A program made the translations under genes and the position numbers. A stretch of 64,000 bases of DNA, from contig NC_080539.1 in NCBI RefSeq assembly GCF_028640845.1, positions 104,868,554 through 104,932,553 on the forward strand, written 5' to 3'. Positions within the stretch are counted from its first letter, which is position 1, and each line of letters opens with the position of its first letter. The notes beneath the pieces are model-generated. The model did no database searches and was not told the DNA's origin. It was given only the letters and a program-made list of their open reading frames with translations. Below are positions 45,821-56,460 of this stretch, piece after piece. This DNA is from Ahaetulla prasina (Eukaryota > Chordata > Lepidosauria > Squamata > Colubridae).

Positions 45821-46866
45821 CTGACTCTTTGGCCTCTGGCCCAGTCACATCCAAAGAGGTGGCTCGGGCTTCGTATAAGGACATTACAATAAGAACTGTA
45901 ATTGGTTGGGTACAAAGAGGTTGGCCGCTGCGCGCGTTTTAAAGAGTTTGTAAAAACGGGGAACTTTCGGCTCAAGGGGTGCCTGCTATGGGGGATCGAG
46001 TGGTGATCCCAGAAAAATTGAGAAAAAAGGTATTGGATCTCCTTCACGAAGGTCACCCAGGGATCGTGAGGATGAAGGGTCTAGCGAGAAGCTATGTGTG
46101 GTGGCCCTTAATGGACTCAGAAATTGCTGAGAGGGTAGGGAAATGCCAGGCCTGCCAGGAGTCCAGACCGCTACCCCCAACGGCCCCGATTCGGGAATGG
46201 GAGACCCCAGGGCCCTGGTCTAGGATCCACATCGATTTTGCCGGCCCCACGGCCAAACCTTTCTGGTGGTAGTCGATGCCTACTCCAAATGGCTGGAAAT
46301 CATTCTCATGAGATCCATGACAGCCGAGGCTGTGATCTCAGTCCTACGGCACCTATTTGTAACCCATGGGTTGCCCGACACGTTAGTCTCCGATAACGGC
46401 CCGCAATTCACGGCAACCCAGTTTGAGGGGTACTTGGCAGAAGAGGGCATCCGGCATGTCCTCTCGGCGCCTTTCCACCCTGCGACGAATGGCCTTGCAG
46501 AACGTTCCGTTCGGGGCGCAAAAGAAGCATTGTCCAGGATCAGGCCAGGCGACTGGCAAACAAAAATCGATACCTTCCTGGCCGTCCAACACAGAACCCC
46601 CTGTGTCACAACTGGCAGAAGCCCAGCAGAGTTATTAATGGGTCGGAAGCTCAGGTGCCCACTAGACCGTTTAAACCCGAACTACACACCAGACGGTTAC
46701 AAGGGGGCACTCGGTAAAACAAGAGGGATGGCAATAGGCGACCTAGTGTGGGCACACAACTATAGCGAAGGCCCGACCTGGTTAGCAGGAAAATCCTAGA
46801 AATAACAGGTCCCAAATCATATTTAGTGGAGATAAAGGATGGCCGGGTATGGAAGCGCCACATAGA
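45821..46866 (+). pseudogene. Gypsy integrase, 3' truncated
   Basis: HHCC zinc finger (LHEGHPG ... CQACQ, 46045-46155), first Asp in IHIDFAGP (about 46230), frame change at 46265, second Asp in LVSDNGPQF (about 46395), Glu in NGLAERSV (about 46490). A C-terminal part with MAIGDLVWAHNY follows. The last residues before the junction are KDGRVWKRHID. Confidence 0.9.
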
Positions 46867-48024
46867 CCTCAAAAATACACTTTTCCAAAGGTTTCACAAT
46901 TTTGGCCACTACTGTAGTGACTCAATAAAAAGCCCTCTGCCTTTTAATAATTAATCTGAGTGAAATGGCATCAGCCACTGACTTTAACCTATATGCTAGT
47001 TAGTGTAGAAGAGGCAGCCTTTCAGGCATTTCATTTGGGCTCCATTTCTTTGAAGCCTTAATAAGTAATCATTGAGATTTCGATCTGGACCCAAAAATGA
47101 ACGGGGTGCCAGTGAAATTCTATTCAGATTCAAGAGACATGAACTAAGTTGTAAATCAAAACCTGGTTGCTAAATTATGCTTCTTGCTTGTTGCTTTTTT
47201 AGGGGAGGGGTAGCCAGATGATGTTACCGAAGCACAGATAATGCCTGGCACATCAGGATTCTTGGATAGTCTGATTCCTATGACTATTGATACTCTGAAT
47301 TTAAAATCTAATTGTGCTCTTGCAGCAAGAAAACTTACTAAGTTCCTGAGAATGAAATGTCCAGCTGTCTGCAAGGAGTATAAATCCTTCCATTCCCCAC
47401 TATTCAGTCAGAGCTGAAGAAGCTTCTTGGATGAGAAATGAAAAACCAGTCTTCAAAGAAAGTCCAGTTGCCTATTGAAAAAGCACCTTTGGGACAACCA
47501 TGACCTGGATGACTGAAAACCTCCATAGACTGAATTTCTATTAACATAGCTGTAACTATGTTTGAAGCCTAAAATTTTACTAGATGATAACACTTAATTT
47601 TTATTGGAATACGTTGTGAATTAAGGCTGTCATTGCAGCAGTAGTTGTTTTCAAATAGCATTATATGACCAAGAAAAAGTGGTAATTGTGGAATGGGTGG
47701 TAGAGGATACATTCATATTTTGCAGAATCCTTAGTTTTAAGGGGATAACATCCACTGAGAAAGACTCTTCCCATATCCTACTTAGGACTTGGGTACATCA
47801 TAACATCTCTCGATAATGTAACAAGGCCAGCCTTTGGCAAGCAACTCTTTTCTTTCCCCTCACTTTGTGAAAAGGCAAGGCTGAGGCCATGGGTGTTCAT
47901 AGCTTGGCCAAATGGATTATGGGTTTACCTATCCAATTATTTATCCATTGCTGGAACTTTATCCTGAAATTATGAGCTGTTATATTGATCAAGCAAGGGC
48001 AACGGACCTGCATCTTGATTTCAG
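46867..48024. repeat. 1.16-kb direct duplication, copy 2
   Basis: Collinear with 42320-43482. Differences by eye: about six substitutions and four 1-2 nt indels (for example GATGTGATG versus GATGATG near 47218). Includes the second copy of the Penelope-like 3' end (about 47360-47535) and of the truncated Tc1-like inverted repeat (46867-46916). Confidence 0.95.
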
Positions 48025-48478
48025 AATCAGAAGCTTCATATTGTCTATCATGGGAATTGAGAATAACCTTGAGAGACTGAAAGAAGAGCTGTAGACCAGA
48101 CAACAGTCAGGCAAGAGATAGTGTGCAGAAGGACTGTGGGTAGAGAAAGCATCTCAGAAGGGACCTTCTGTAGTTTTTTTGGCAAGTAAAGGCAAGGGAG
48201 GGGAGAAATGCTTTACAACAAAGTTAGCATTAGTAATTGTGGTTTTGGTTTAATTGGTTTGGTTTCTACTTCAAAGGACTGACAGTCTCTGTGCAGGACT
48301 GAATATCTCCAGCTCTACTTTCTTCTGTATCTGGAAGGAACTCTGATACCTTCCAGTTTAAATAGCTGACTAGGTTTAAGCTTCAGCCTGAGCTGATATG
48401 GGCCTCTGTTGGGAAATACCCAGCCAGCAGGGAGGAAGACTCAAGGGGGAATTAGCCTTGAATAGTTGTGCAACCACA

Positions 48479-48686
48479 AGAGATCCAAGACTGACCTTCC
48501 CTGTCCACTTATTATGGAAGCTTATTTATTCGTTTCCAAGGGAAGGCAAGCCGTCTGTAGAGATTCCTGTATTATAGGCCAAAGCTGGCTGAGGAACTCT
48601 GGGAGTTGAAGTCCACAAGTCTTAAAGGGACCAAGGTTGGAGACCCCTATTACAGGAAGAATATAATAAAATAGTTAAGTTGAATT
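48479..48686. repeat. Direct repeat A1, carrying a MITE insertion
   Basis: 'actgaccttccctgtcca', 'cttattatggaagcttattt' and 'cgtttccaagggaaggcaagcc' recur at 50561-50690. A1 holds a half MITE at 48578-48648 that is absent from A2, so A2 preserves the empty site. An AATAAAATAG lies near the end of both. Confidence 0.9.
48578..48648. mobile_element. Half copy of the palindromic hAT MITE
   Basis: From 'gccaaagctggctgagg' to 'ggttggagacccct', the right half of the 5787-type MITE. Flanked by ATTATAG (48571-48577) and ATTACAG (48649-48655). Confidence 0.85.
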
Positions 48687-49172
48687 CAACACGTGTAGAT
48701 CTGGTCACTTGTGCCTGACAGCTTCTTCTGGTCAGAGTCCATGGGTATTATTAAATGTGGTTTCAAATGCATGCCAGAAGCTGGCAGAATTCCCTGCCAA
48801 TCAGTCAATGCTGTTGTTGTGTGCTTTCCATAAAACTAAGTGTCAGTTTCCGTCTGTTGTGCGAGTTAGATTTCTGCAAATGGAAGTTCCCTGTTGGTAC
48901 AAAATTACACTATTGTAGTAAGAGGAAATTGGGACCTGATGCAATGGAAAGCATTGACATCAGAAGCTGGTGGGTGGGAATCAGTGGGCAGGCTTATTTT
49001 ACTTCCTGCATGGTTCAGAAAGCTGACCATGGGAGAAATGGGAGGGGTTGATTATTGTGCTGAGCTTACAATGGTGCCAGCAAGACTGTACAAGAGCTAG
49101 GTTCAAATGACCCTCTGAAGATTTGTGGCAAAAGAAATTAAGTGGACAATTACTTTAAATTTCATTAATTTA
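48687..49172. other. No recognised feature
   Basis: No named repeat. The 98-codon frame at 48755-49051 has no domain. Confidence 0.5.
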
Positions 49173-49670
49173 CAGTAGTTTTTGGAGTATAAGACGCGCC
49201 TTAATTTTTGGGGAGGAAAATAAGAAAAAAGCTGATTGGCAGATGTATTGGCCTCCCGGAATACCCCCAATCAGCTGTTCCCAGAGGTGAATTTTAGCAA
49301 TAGGTTCCTTGGTTGTGAGCTCTCTGCCTTGCTTTTTTTTTTTGGCTTTTTTTTCTGCCTCTGAAACTTCTGAAATTCGGTTTCAGAAAAAACTTTTTTC
49401 TGCCTCTGAAAGCCTCCAAAACAGCTTCAGAAAAAAATCCTCTGAATCTCTGTTTGGGGGCTTTTTTTCTGAAGCTCTGTTTGAGGGCTTTTTTTTCTGA
49501 GGCTCTGTTTGGGGCTTTTTTACTGAAGCTCATTTTCTGATGCTTTTTTCAGCCTCTGAAACTTCCATTTGAGAAGCTGGGCAGAGCTATATTTGGAGTA
49601 TAAGATGCACCCAGATTTTCACCCTCTTTTTTGGGGGAAAAAGGTGCGTCTTATACTCTGAAAAATATGG
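49173..49670. mobile_element. DNA transposon-derived element (GTATAAGACGC ends)
   Basis: Ends 'tttttggagtataagacgcgcc' and 'ggtgcgtcttatactctgaaaaa' are inverted, a well-known reptile element. The interior is made of imperfect repeats of 'tctgaaacttctg' and 'ctgaagctctgtttgggggc', which give rise to Lys/Arg-rich antisense frames without meaning. Confidence 0.75.
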
Positions 49671-50560
49671 GTAAGTGGAAGAACTTCAAGAATTGCTTAA
49701 GAGCAGAACTATCTTAGCAGCAAAAACTATTCTCCCATTGAAAAAAAACTCTAAGGGGAGAGTTCTCTATCAACAGTCTTCCTTTAAGACTTAATTGAAA
49801 CAAAGAAAGTCAGAGGAGATGAAGTCTACTAGAAATTTGATTGTACAATGAAAGTTGTTTAGTCAACTTTGAGTTGATTTGACCCAAGCACCCTTGGTCA
49901 CCTTGTGTCTAAATAAATGCAAGAGCCCTTGTAGGGATTTCTCTGAAACTGCTTTTTAAAAAAGAATTTCTACAACAAATTGTCTTTTACCAAACTGGAT
50001 AAGAATCAGTAGGAAAAAAATATATCCAGAGAATTCCTCTGGTTAGTACTATGCAGTTATCTACTGACAAACATTTAGGAGTTCACTTAGTAAAGTGATC
50101 AAAAGTTTTTCCAAAGGACAATAGACTAAAAAAAAAGGGAAGGCACGTAACAGTAGTAAGTCTATGATTTTAAAATCAAGCTACGTCATTTGTTATTGTC
50201 TGTTTTTAAAACAACCCCTAACACTTTGGTCCCTTCTATCTGTGGGCCTGTGCAATTTTCAGAGTTCTTCAGATGGTTCTGAGGTTCCCCAGAGGCCTGT
50301 CAGAGAAACCTCAGTTGGGATAGTGAATAATAGACATCTTGCCCAATCATGTGATTCCCCACCCCCAGCGTTACAGAGTGAGGGAAAATCCTCTGGATGT
50401 GTTGATTTATGCAGAAGTGGTAGAAGCAGGCCCAAGGTGCTTTCCTAGTACCTTGTGTGAATCAAGCGGTGAAGACTTGTGAGCCAAGCCCTGTTGGTTT
50501 TTTTTTTTTTAATAAGCTTTGTGAGACTCATTCAGGATAGAAGTTCTTAAAATCACATAA
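49671..50560. other. No recognised feature
   Basis: Non-coding. The 94-codon frame at 50164-50448 has no domain. Confidence 0.5.
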
Positions 50561-50690
50561 GAGATCTAAAACTGACCTTCCCTGTCCAGACTTATTATGG
50601 AAGCTTATTTATTCGTTTCCAAGGGAAGGCAAGCCATTTGTGGAGATTCCTGTATTATAGGCAGAATACAATAAAATAGTTAAATTGAAT
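50561..50690. repeat. Direct repeat A2 (empty site)
   Basis: Matches 48479-48686 without the MITE: 'gattcctgtattataggcag' is uninterrupted. Confidence 0.9.
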
Positions 50691-51016
50691 ACTTGAGTTG
50701 AATAAGTGCTCAGTTCTTTCTTTCATTCTTAACAGTTTTTGTTACAAGGTGAGGTGAGCAATTTGTGTAATTTTTGTTTACTATTCTCTCTACCTGCAAG
50801 ATGTGTTCTCCTTTAAAAACCGAATGTATAAATAAATCTCATTTCTGGTTGTCTTCATAGTTACCTCCAAGGAAACTCATGATTTCTTTATGGTGATAAC
50901 TCAAGGAAGAAAATATTTACTTGGGTTTAATTTCCATACCATCACCTCTCTCACCCATGACTAATCTACCTTATCAGCCTTCCTTAAACTGATGCTTTTT
51001 GAATAGATTGAAATAT

Positions 51017-51232
51017 AGCAATACCAGTAGCACCTGGACTTATATACCACTTCATAGTGCTATACTGCACTTTCTACATGGTTTACAAAATCAGCACATT
51101 GGCCCCAACAATCTGAGTACTCATTTTATCAACCTTGGAAGGATGGAAAGCTGAGTCATCCTTGAGCTCATTAGGCAGTGGGCAGAGTCAACATGCAATA
51201 CTGTAGTCTAACAACTGTGCCACTACAGCTCC
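51017..51232 (-). mobile_element. tRNA-derived SINE
   Basis: Reverse orientation: 'ggacttatataccacttcatagtgc', 'ttggccccaacaatctgag', 'ggatggaaagctgagtcatcc', ending in the complement of a tRNA-like head. Confidence 0.82.
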
Positions 51233-52188
51233 TAACTTATAACTCCCCTTAAATTCAGTGTACTTACCCAATGGTCATGCTGCCTGGAGACCATGATCAT
51301 TATGGTTTACTGCAGTGGGAGAACATCAGGTTGGATAAAAGCTGATACATGTGCTGCAGAATGATAATTTTTCCCCCCCTCCTAGGCCTAGGGCATGAGT
51401 ACAGATCACTTTGTTGTATTTGCTGTATTTTTTTCCATGTAAATCTATATTTAAGCTTTGTATCATGGTTATAATGAGGCCCACATGAATTAAACATTCT
51501 CAGAATATTCCTGTTAGAACACAGAAGGGGAAAAACTCTGATCAGTCATCTAAACCTTGTTTTGTCCACTGATGGATGGCATGTTGCTGATTTCAGTATA
51601 AACTTTTCAGTCACACAATGGGTAGAGACAATGTAGAACCAAAAGTGCTGTCCATCCTTTGTGGCAATTCTAAGTATAACCTCCATGCTATGAACATAAT
51701 AGTAGTTGAACTGCAGATGTCTTGCATCATGAGTTCCCCTCCCCAACTCCTTTCTTTGCTCTCTCTTCCCTGTACTGCCTGCAGTCCTGTTTTGAAATGC
51801 TGGGTTATTTTGGGAAGGGTGGTGGTGCAAGGGGAATCTATTTTTTATCTGAAATTGGTTCTGCAAGATTTGAAATTACATCTCAAAACATAAACTCACA
51901 TTATTCTTTATATTATTTTTTGATAGCCAGAAAACAATTTTTTCCAGCTTCCTGAGCTTCCTTCTTTTAAAGTCCCAATTTATGCCATATATTATGATAG
52001 CAGTAATATATTTACAACCTGGGCATCCTTTTACAATATTTACACTGCTTTGGATGGATTTAATTACTGTTACTGTTACTGTTAGGTACACCATACCATT
52101 TATCTCCTTCCAAAATATCCGAACCAAACAAAAAGGTGGGGAAAAAATTGAGACCAATTCTTGAATACAGCTCATCTGTCTGGATCCC
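51233..52188. other. No recognised gene; short (TTACTG)n at about 52062-52086
   Basis: Open frames up to 106 codons (51546-51866 minus) show no domain. Confidence 0.5.
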
Positions 52189-52541
52189 TCACTGCATATC
52201 GGACATTAATACAATTGAATGAGTCCAGAGATAGTTCACAAGAAGAGTCCTCTACTCCTCTGCTCGCAACAAAATACTGTATGCCACCAGACTCGAAATT
52301 TTGGGCTTAGACAACTTAGAACTTCACCGTCTTCAGTCTGACCTAAGCATAGTACATAAAATCATCTGCTGCAATGTCCTACCAGCCAATGAATACTTCA
52401 GCTTCAACCAAAACAATGCAAGAGCACACAATATATACAAACTCATGGTAAACCGATCCAAACTAGACTGCAGAAAATACAACTTCAGTAACAGAGTTGT
52501 CAATGCCTGGAGTGCACTACCTGACTCTGTGGTTTCTTCCC
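52189..52541 (+). pseudogene. LINE RT C-terminal fragment, copy 1 (La1)
   Basis: The frame holds LDNLELHRLQSDLSIVHKII, RSKLDCRKYNFSNRVVNAW and SALPDSVVSS, the region after the RT domain of a CR1-type snake LINE. It is joined to unrelated block X at the shared TTTCTTCCC. Confidence 0.88.
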
Positions 52542-53056
52542 AAAATGGCAGTTGAAAAGAGACTTTCTCTCAGACTTTTTTCACAGCAAACTGGTAGCTG
52601 TTTGGTTTTATTGAAGGACCATCATAAAAATAGAACTAAAATTAAAATAACTGGATAAGGTTACAGTTCCGCCTCTTCTCTTTGGGACCATAGTGTGATT
52701 TATGTCAGTAAAAGCAGCAAACGGCACTTTGAGGAAAACAAACATTTTTGACCCCCTTTGCATGAGGGACAAAAGAGTGCCAGGATCGGGGGTGGGGATC
52801 TTTGGAGAGGAACAAGGGTAATGAAATAGGTCCTATCCATTTGAATTCCATGCTAACTTCCCAAACATTTACACTGTACCCTGCAGAGTTTGCATTGAAA
52901 CTCCTATTCTTCTTATTCTTTCCTTCATTCACCCTTCTGTGCCATGCCAGTATGAACCTGTGAATAAGAATGTGGAACATTTGTAGAGAAGACCTCATTA
53001 GCTGTTTCTGGGAACAATTTCCTGCAAACGAGTTTTACACCTCTCCTTTTGAGCAA
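52541..53056. repeat. Block X, copy 1
   Basis: AAAATGGCAGTTGAAAAGAG to TTTTGAGCAAAAC. Other copies at 53344 and 54612. X1 and X2 share bases against X3 (GCAAACGGCAC versus GCAAATGGCAC; CATGAGGG versus CATAAGGG). It contains a minus-strand frame of about 100 codons in all copies, with no domain. Confidence 0.9.
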
Positions 53057-53337
53057 AACTGTTACCTTAGATTGTCTACTCTAGACCTCACCTCATTCCT
53101 AAGAGGTTTGTAAGGGGCATGCATAAGCACACCAATGTGCCTATTCATACCCTTTACATGTGTTTATAATTATGTTTACACTTGTATCTTTCATAAAATA
53201 CATGCTTGACGAAAATTAATTAATTAATTAATTAATTAATTAATTAATTAATTAATTAATTAATTAATTAATTAATTAAATAAATAAATAATTAAATAAA
53301 TAAATAAATAATAAAAAGATTCTGCAAACATTTTTTT
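53057..53337 (+). mobile_element. LINE 3' UTR (Lb1) with long AATT tract
   Basis: 'agattgtctactctagacctc', 'ggggcatgcataagcacacc', then (ATTA)n at 53214-53280 and (AAAT)n. It matches the complement of 61506-61690 in part. Confidence 0.88.
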
Positions 53338-53343
53338 CTTCCC

Positions 53344-53872
53344 AAAATGGCAGTTGAAAAGAGAGACTTCTCTCTCAGACTTTTTTTTTTCACAGCAAAC
53401 TGGTAGCTGTTTGGTTTTATTGAAGGACCATCATAAAAATAGAACTAAAATTAAAATAACTGGATAAGGTTACAGTTCCGCCTCTTCTCTTTGGGACCAT
53501 AGTGTGATTTATGTCAGTAAAAGCAGCAAACGGCACTTTGAGGAAAACAAACATTTTTGACCCCCTTTGCATGAGGGACAAAAGAGTGCCAGGATCGGGG
53601 GTGGGGATCTTTGGAGAGGAACAAGGGTAATGAAATAGGTCCTATCCATTTGAATTCCATGCTAACTTCCCAAACATTTACACTGTACCCTGCAGAGTTT
53701 GCATTGAAACTCCTATTCTTCTTATTCTTTCCTTCATTCACCCTTCTGTGCCATGCCAGTATGAACCTGTGAATAAGAATGTGGAACATTTGTAGAGAGA
53801 AGACCTCATTAGCTGTTTCTGGGAACAATTTCCTGCAAACGAGTTTTACACCCTCTCCTTTTTGAGCAAAAT
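53344..53872. repeat. Block X, copy 2
   Basis: Nearly identical to X1, with longer T runs. Followed by block Y. Confidence 0.9.
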
Positions 53873-54024
53873 CTAATGTACAGGCAGGTCTAATGCACGG
53901 AAATATTCAAGCAAGGGACAAATGCTCTCTCCACGGAGTCTCCCTCAACTTTTTTGCAGTTCATTCTAATCACTCTGTATTTGCAAACAAACTACATTTT
54001 ATTTTAGTATGATGCGTGGATCTC

Positions 54025-54590
54025 TCACTGCATATCGGACATTAATACAATTGAATGAGTCCAGAGATAGTTCACAAGAAGAGTCCTCTACTCCTCTGCT
54101 CGCAACAAAATACTGTATGCCACCAGACTCGAAATTTTGGGCTTAGACAACTTAGAACTTCACCGTCTTCAGTCTGACCTAAGCATAGTACATAAAATCA
54201 TCTGCTGCAATGTCCTACCAGCCAATGAATACTTCAGCTTCAACCAAAACAATGCAAGAGCACACAATATATACAAACTCATGGTAAACCGATCCAAACT
54301 AGACTGCAGAAAATACAACTTCAGTAACAGAGTTGTCAATGCCTGGAGTGCACTACCTGACTCTGTGGTTTCTTCCCCAAATCCGCAAAACTGTTACCTT
54401 AGATTGTCTACTCTAGACCTCACCTCATTCCTAAGAGGTTTGTAAGGGGCATGCATAAGCACACCAATGTGCCTATTCATACCCTTTACATGTGTTTATA
54501 ATTATGTTTACACTTGTATCTTTCATAAAATACATGCTTGACGAAAATTAATTAATTAATTAAATAAATAAATAAATAATAAAAAGATTC
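54025..54590 (+). pseudogene. LINE RT C-terminal and 3' UTR, copy 2 (La2-Lb2)
   Basis: Here the LINE is uninterrupted: SALPDSVVSSPNPQNCYLRL, then LDLTSFLRGL and a stop, the 3' UTR, and a short AATT tract (54547-54579). It shows what copy 1 looked like before block X was joined into it. Confidence 0.9.
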
Positions 54591-54611
54591 TGCAAACATT
54601 TTTTTCTTCCC

Positions 54612-55140
54612 AAAATGGCAGTTGAAAAGAGAGACTTTCTCTCTCAGACTTTTTTTTTTCACAGCAAACTGGTAGCTGTTTGGTTCTATTGAAGGACCAT
54701 CATAAAAATAGAACTAAAATTAAAATAACTGGATAAGGTTACAGTTCCGCCTCTTCTCTTTGGGACCATAGTGTGATTTATGTCAGTAAAAGTAGCAAAT
54801 GGCACTTTGAGGAAAACAAACATTTTTGACCCCCTTTGCATAAGGGACAAAAGAGTGCCAGGATCGGGGGTGGGGATCTTTGGAGAGGAACAAGGGTAAT
54901 GAAACAGGTCCTATCCACTTGAATTCCATGCTAACTTCCCAAACATTTACACTGTACCCTGCATAGTTTGCATTGAAACTCCTATTCTTCTTATTCTTTC
55001 CTTCATTCACCCTTCTGTGCCATGCCAGTATGAACCTGTGAATAAGAATGTGGAACATTTGTAGAGAGAAGACCTCATTAGCTGTTTCTGGGAACAATTT
55101 CCTGCAAACGAGTTTTACACCCTCTCCTTTTTGAGCAAAA
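54612..55140. repeat. Block X, copy 3
   Basis: The most diverged X copy. Block Y (to about 55262) follows and continues into unique DNA, so this is probably the original location. Confidence 0.88.
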
Positions 55141-55262
55141 CCTAATGTACAGGCAGGTCTAATGCATGGAAATATTCAAGCAAGGGACAAATGCTCTCTC
55201 CACGGAGTCTCCCTCAACTTTTTTGCAGTTCATTCTAATCACTCTGTATTTGCAAACAAACT

Positions 55263-55645
55263 AATATCAATGGATTTATCCTGTTGTACCACGCAAGCTA
55301 ATATAAAGACAATATTTTAAAATGGTTTTAAAATCAGGCTGGTGTATTGCTGGCATGATCGCAAAGGAAGCAATTTAGAACTCACTTCCTCAGAAGTAAT
55401 TACACTATCGGCTGCAGTCCAATGTTACTCCTTCTCAAAGTATTTATATCAGCAGAATTTAAAACATTACAGCTCCATCAGTTGTGGTTGTATGCTTTAG
55501 TTAAAAGAAATACTTCCTTAACCATCCTGTATGAAAGTACATGGGAAACAGTTGGCAACCACCCCATGTATAACCGTACTTGCCCAGGTAGAAGTGGTCA
55601 CCCAAACCATGCAATATTGTCTAAGTAGCAATCCGCTACTCTATT
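55263..55645. other. No recognised feature
   Basis: Unique-looking sequence. Confidence 0.5.
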
Positions 55646-55910
55646 GAGCCTCTGGTGGCTCAACGGACTAAGTCTGTCTGTTATTAACACAGCTGCTTGC
55701 AATTATTGCAAGTTCAAGTCCCACCAGGCCCAAGGTTGACTCAGCCTTCCATCCTTTATAAGGTAGGTAAAATGAGGACCCAGATTGTTGGGGGCAATTA
55801 AGTTGACTTTGTATATAATATGCAAATGGATGAAGACTATTGCTTAACACAGTGTAAACCGCCCTGAGTCTTCGGAGAAGGGCGGGATATAAATTCAAAT
55901 AAAAAAAAAT
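55646..55910 (+). mobile_element. tRNA-derived SINE (long variant)
   Basis: Head GAGCCTCTGGTGGCTCAACG, 'gcttgcaattattgcaagttcaagtccca' (box B-like), body 'aaggttgactcagccttcc', 3' part 'aaaccgccctgagtcttcggagaag', A-rich tail. Confidence 0.88.
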
Positions 55911-56121
55911 AGCACTTAGACTTATATGCCGCTTTACAGTGCTTTACAGCCCTCTCTAAGTGGTTTAGAGTTAGCATATTGCCCCAGCAATCTGGGTCTT
56001 CATTTTACCGACCTTGAGTCAACCTTGAGTTGGTGAGATTTGAGTTGCCAAACTGCTGGCAGCTGGCAGTCAGCAGAGATAACCTATAATACTGCATTCT
56101 AACCACTGCTCCACCATGGCT
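55911..56121 (-). mobile_element. tRNA-derived SINE, tail-to-tail with the previous one
   Basis: Complement orientation: 'agcacttagacttatatgcc', 'ctctctaagtggtttag', 'ttgccccagcaatctggg', ending 'aaccactgctccaccatggc'. Its A-rich tail adjoins the neighbouring SINE's tail. Confidence 0.88.
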
Positions 56122-56147
56122 TTTACTGGTAATAATAATAATAATAA

Positions 56148-56460
56148 TAATTGTCTCTCAGTGACCATAGTTGGGACTGGTAACTCTAAATGCCGTGGTT
56201 GCTAAGCGGAAAATCACATGAACGTGATGGACGTACGCCATCACTTTTTATTATCCAATAGTTAAGCAAAGCACTGTGGTTGTTAAATGTGACTGTGACT
56301 TATAATTTTGCTTTTGCATTCTCCATTAATTCTGCTTTTGGCAAGCTGATTGGGAAGCATGCAAATGTTGAGCATGTGACCATGGGTTGCTGTAACATTG
56401 CTGCATTTAAGTTTTAAATGCAAGGATAAGCTGCTTTAAACACCGTCATTAAACAAGGCA
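56148..56460. repeat. Interspersed repeat related to 12795-13120
   Basis: Shared 'aagcatgcaaatgttgagcatgtgacc' and 'tgggttgctgtaac'-type blocks. Not named. Confidence 0.4.

Larger units (their letters stand above)
43483..46866 (+). mobile_element. LTR-less Gypsy fragment between duplicated flanks
   Basis: It begins in mid-gag and stops in the integrase C-terminus (VEIKDGRVWKRHID). No LTR, primer site, polypurine tract or target duplication is present. Same family as the minus-strand provirus but clearly diverged. It sits exactly between the two 1.16-kb duplicate blocks, so it did not arrive by normal integration. Confidence 0.93.
52189..55262. repeat. Local multi-copy rearrangement: La-X-Lb-X-Y-La-Lb-X-Y
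   Basis: Blocks: La (LINE coding end), Lb (LINE 3' UTR plus AATT tract), X (about 515-530 bp) and Y (about 125 bp). Order: La1 52189, X1 52541, Lb1 53057, X2 53344, Y1 about 53873, a 42-bp piece 53983-54024 identical to 57520-57561, La2 54025, Lb2 54387, X3 54612, Y2 to 55262. Junctions sit on short microhomologies. Confidence 0.92.

Noticed and set aside
42320..48024. The 1.16-kb direct repeats as LTRs of the enclosed Gypsy fragment
   Set aside because: They lack TG/CA ends, promoter, primer site and polypurine tract, contain an unrelated Penelope-like end, and begin inside a Tc1-like inverted repeat. The family's true LTR is the 190-bp unit at 37227 and 41544.
49294..49533. Lys/Arg-rich 79-codon minus-strand frame
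   Set aside because: Made by low-complexity repeats inside a DNA transposon; no plausible gene context.
52705..55097. About 100-codon minus-strand frame present in all three X blocks
   Set aside because: Its conservation is explained by recent local duplication of the DNA. No domain or start context.
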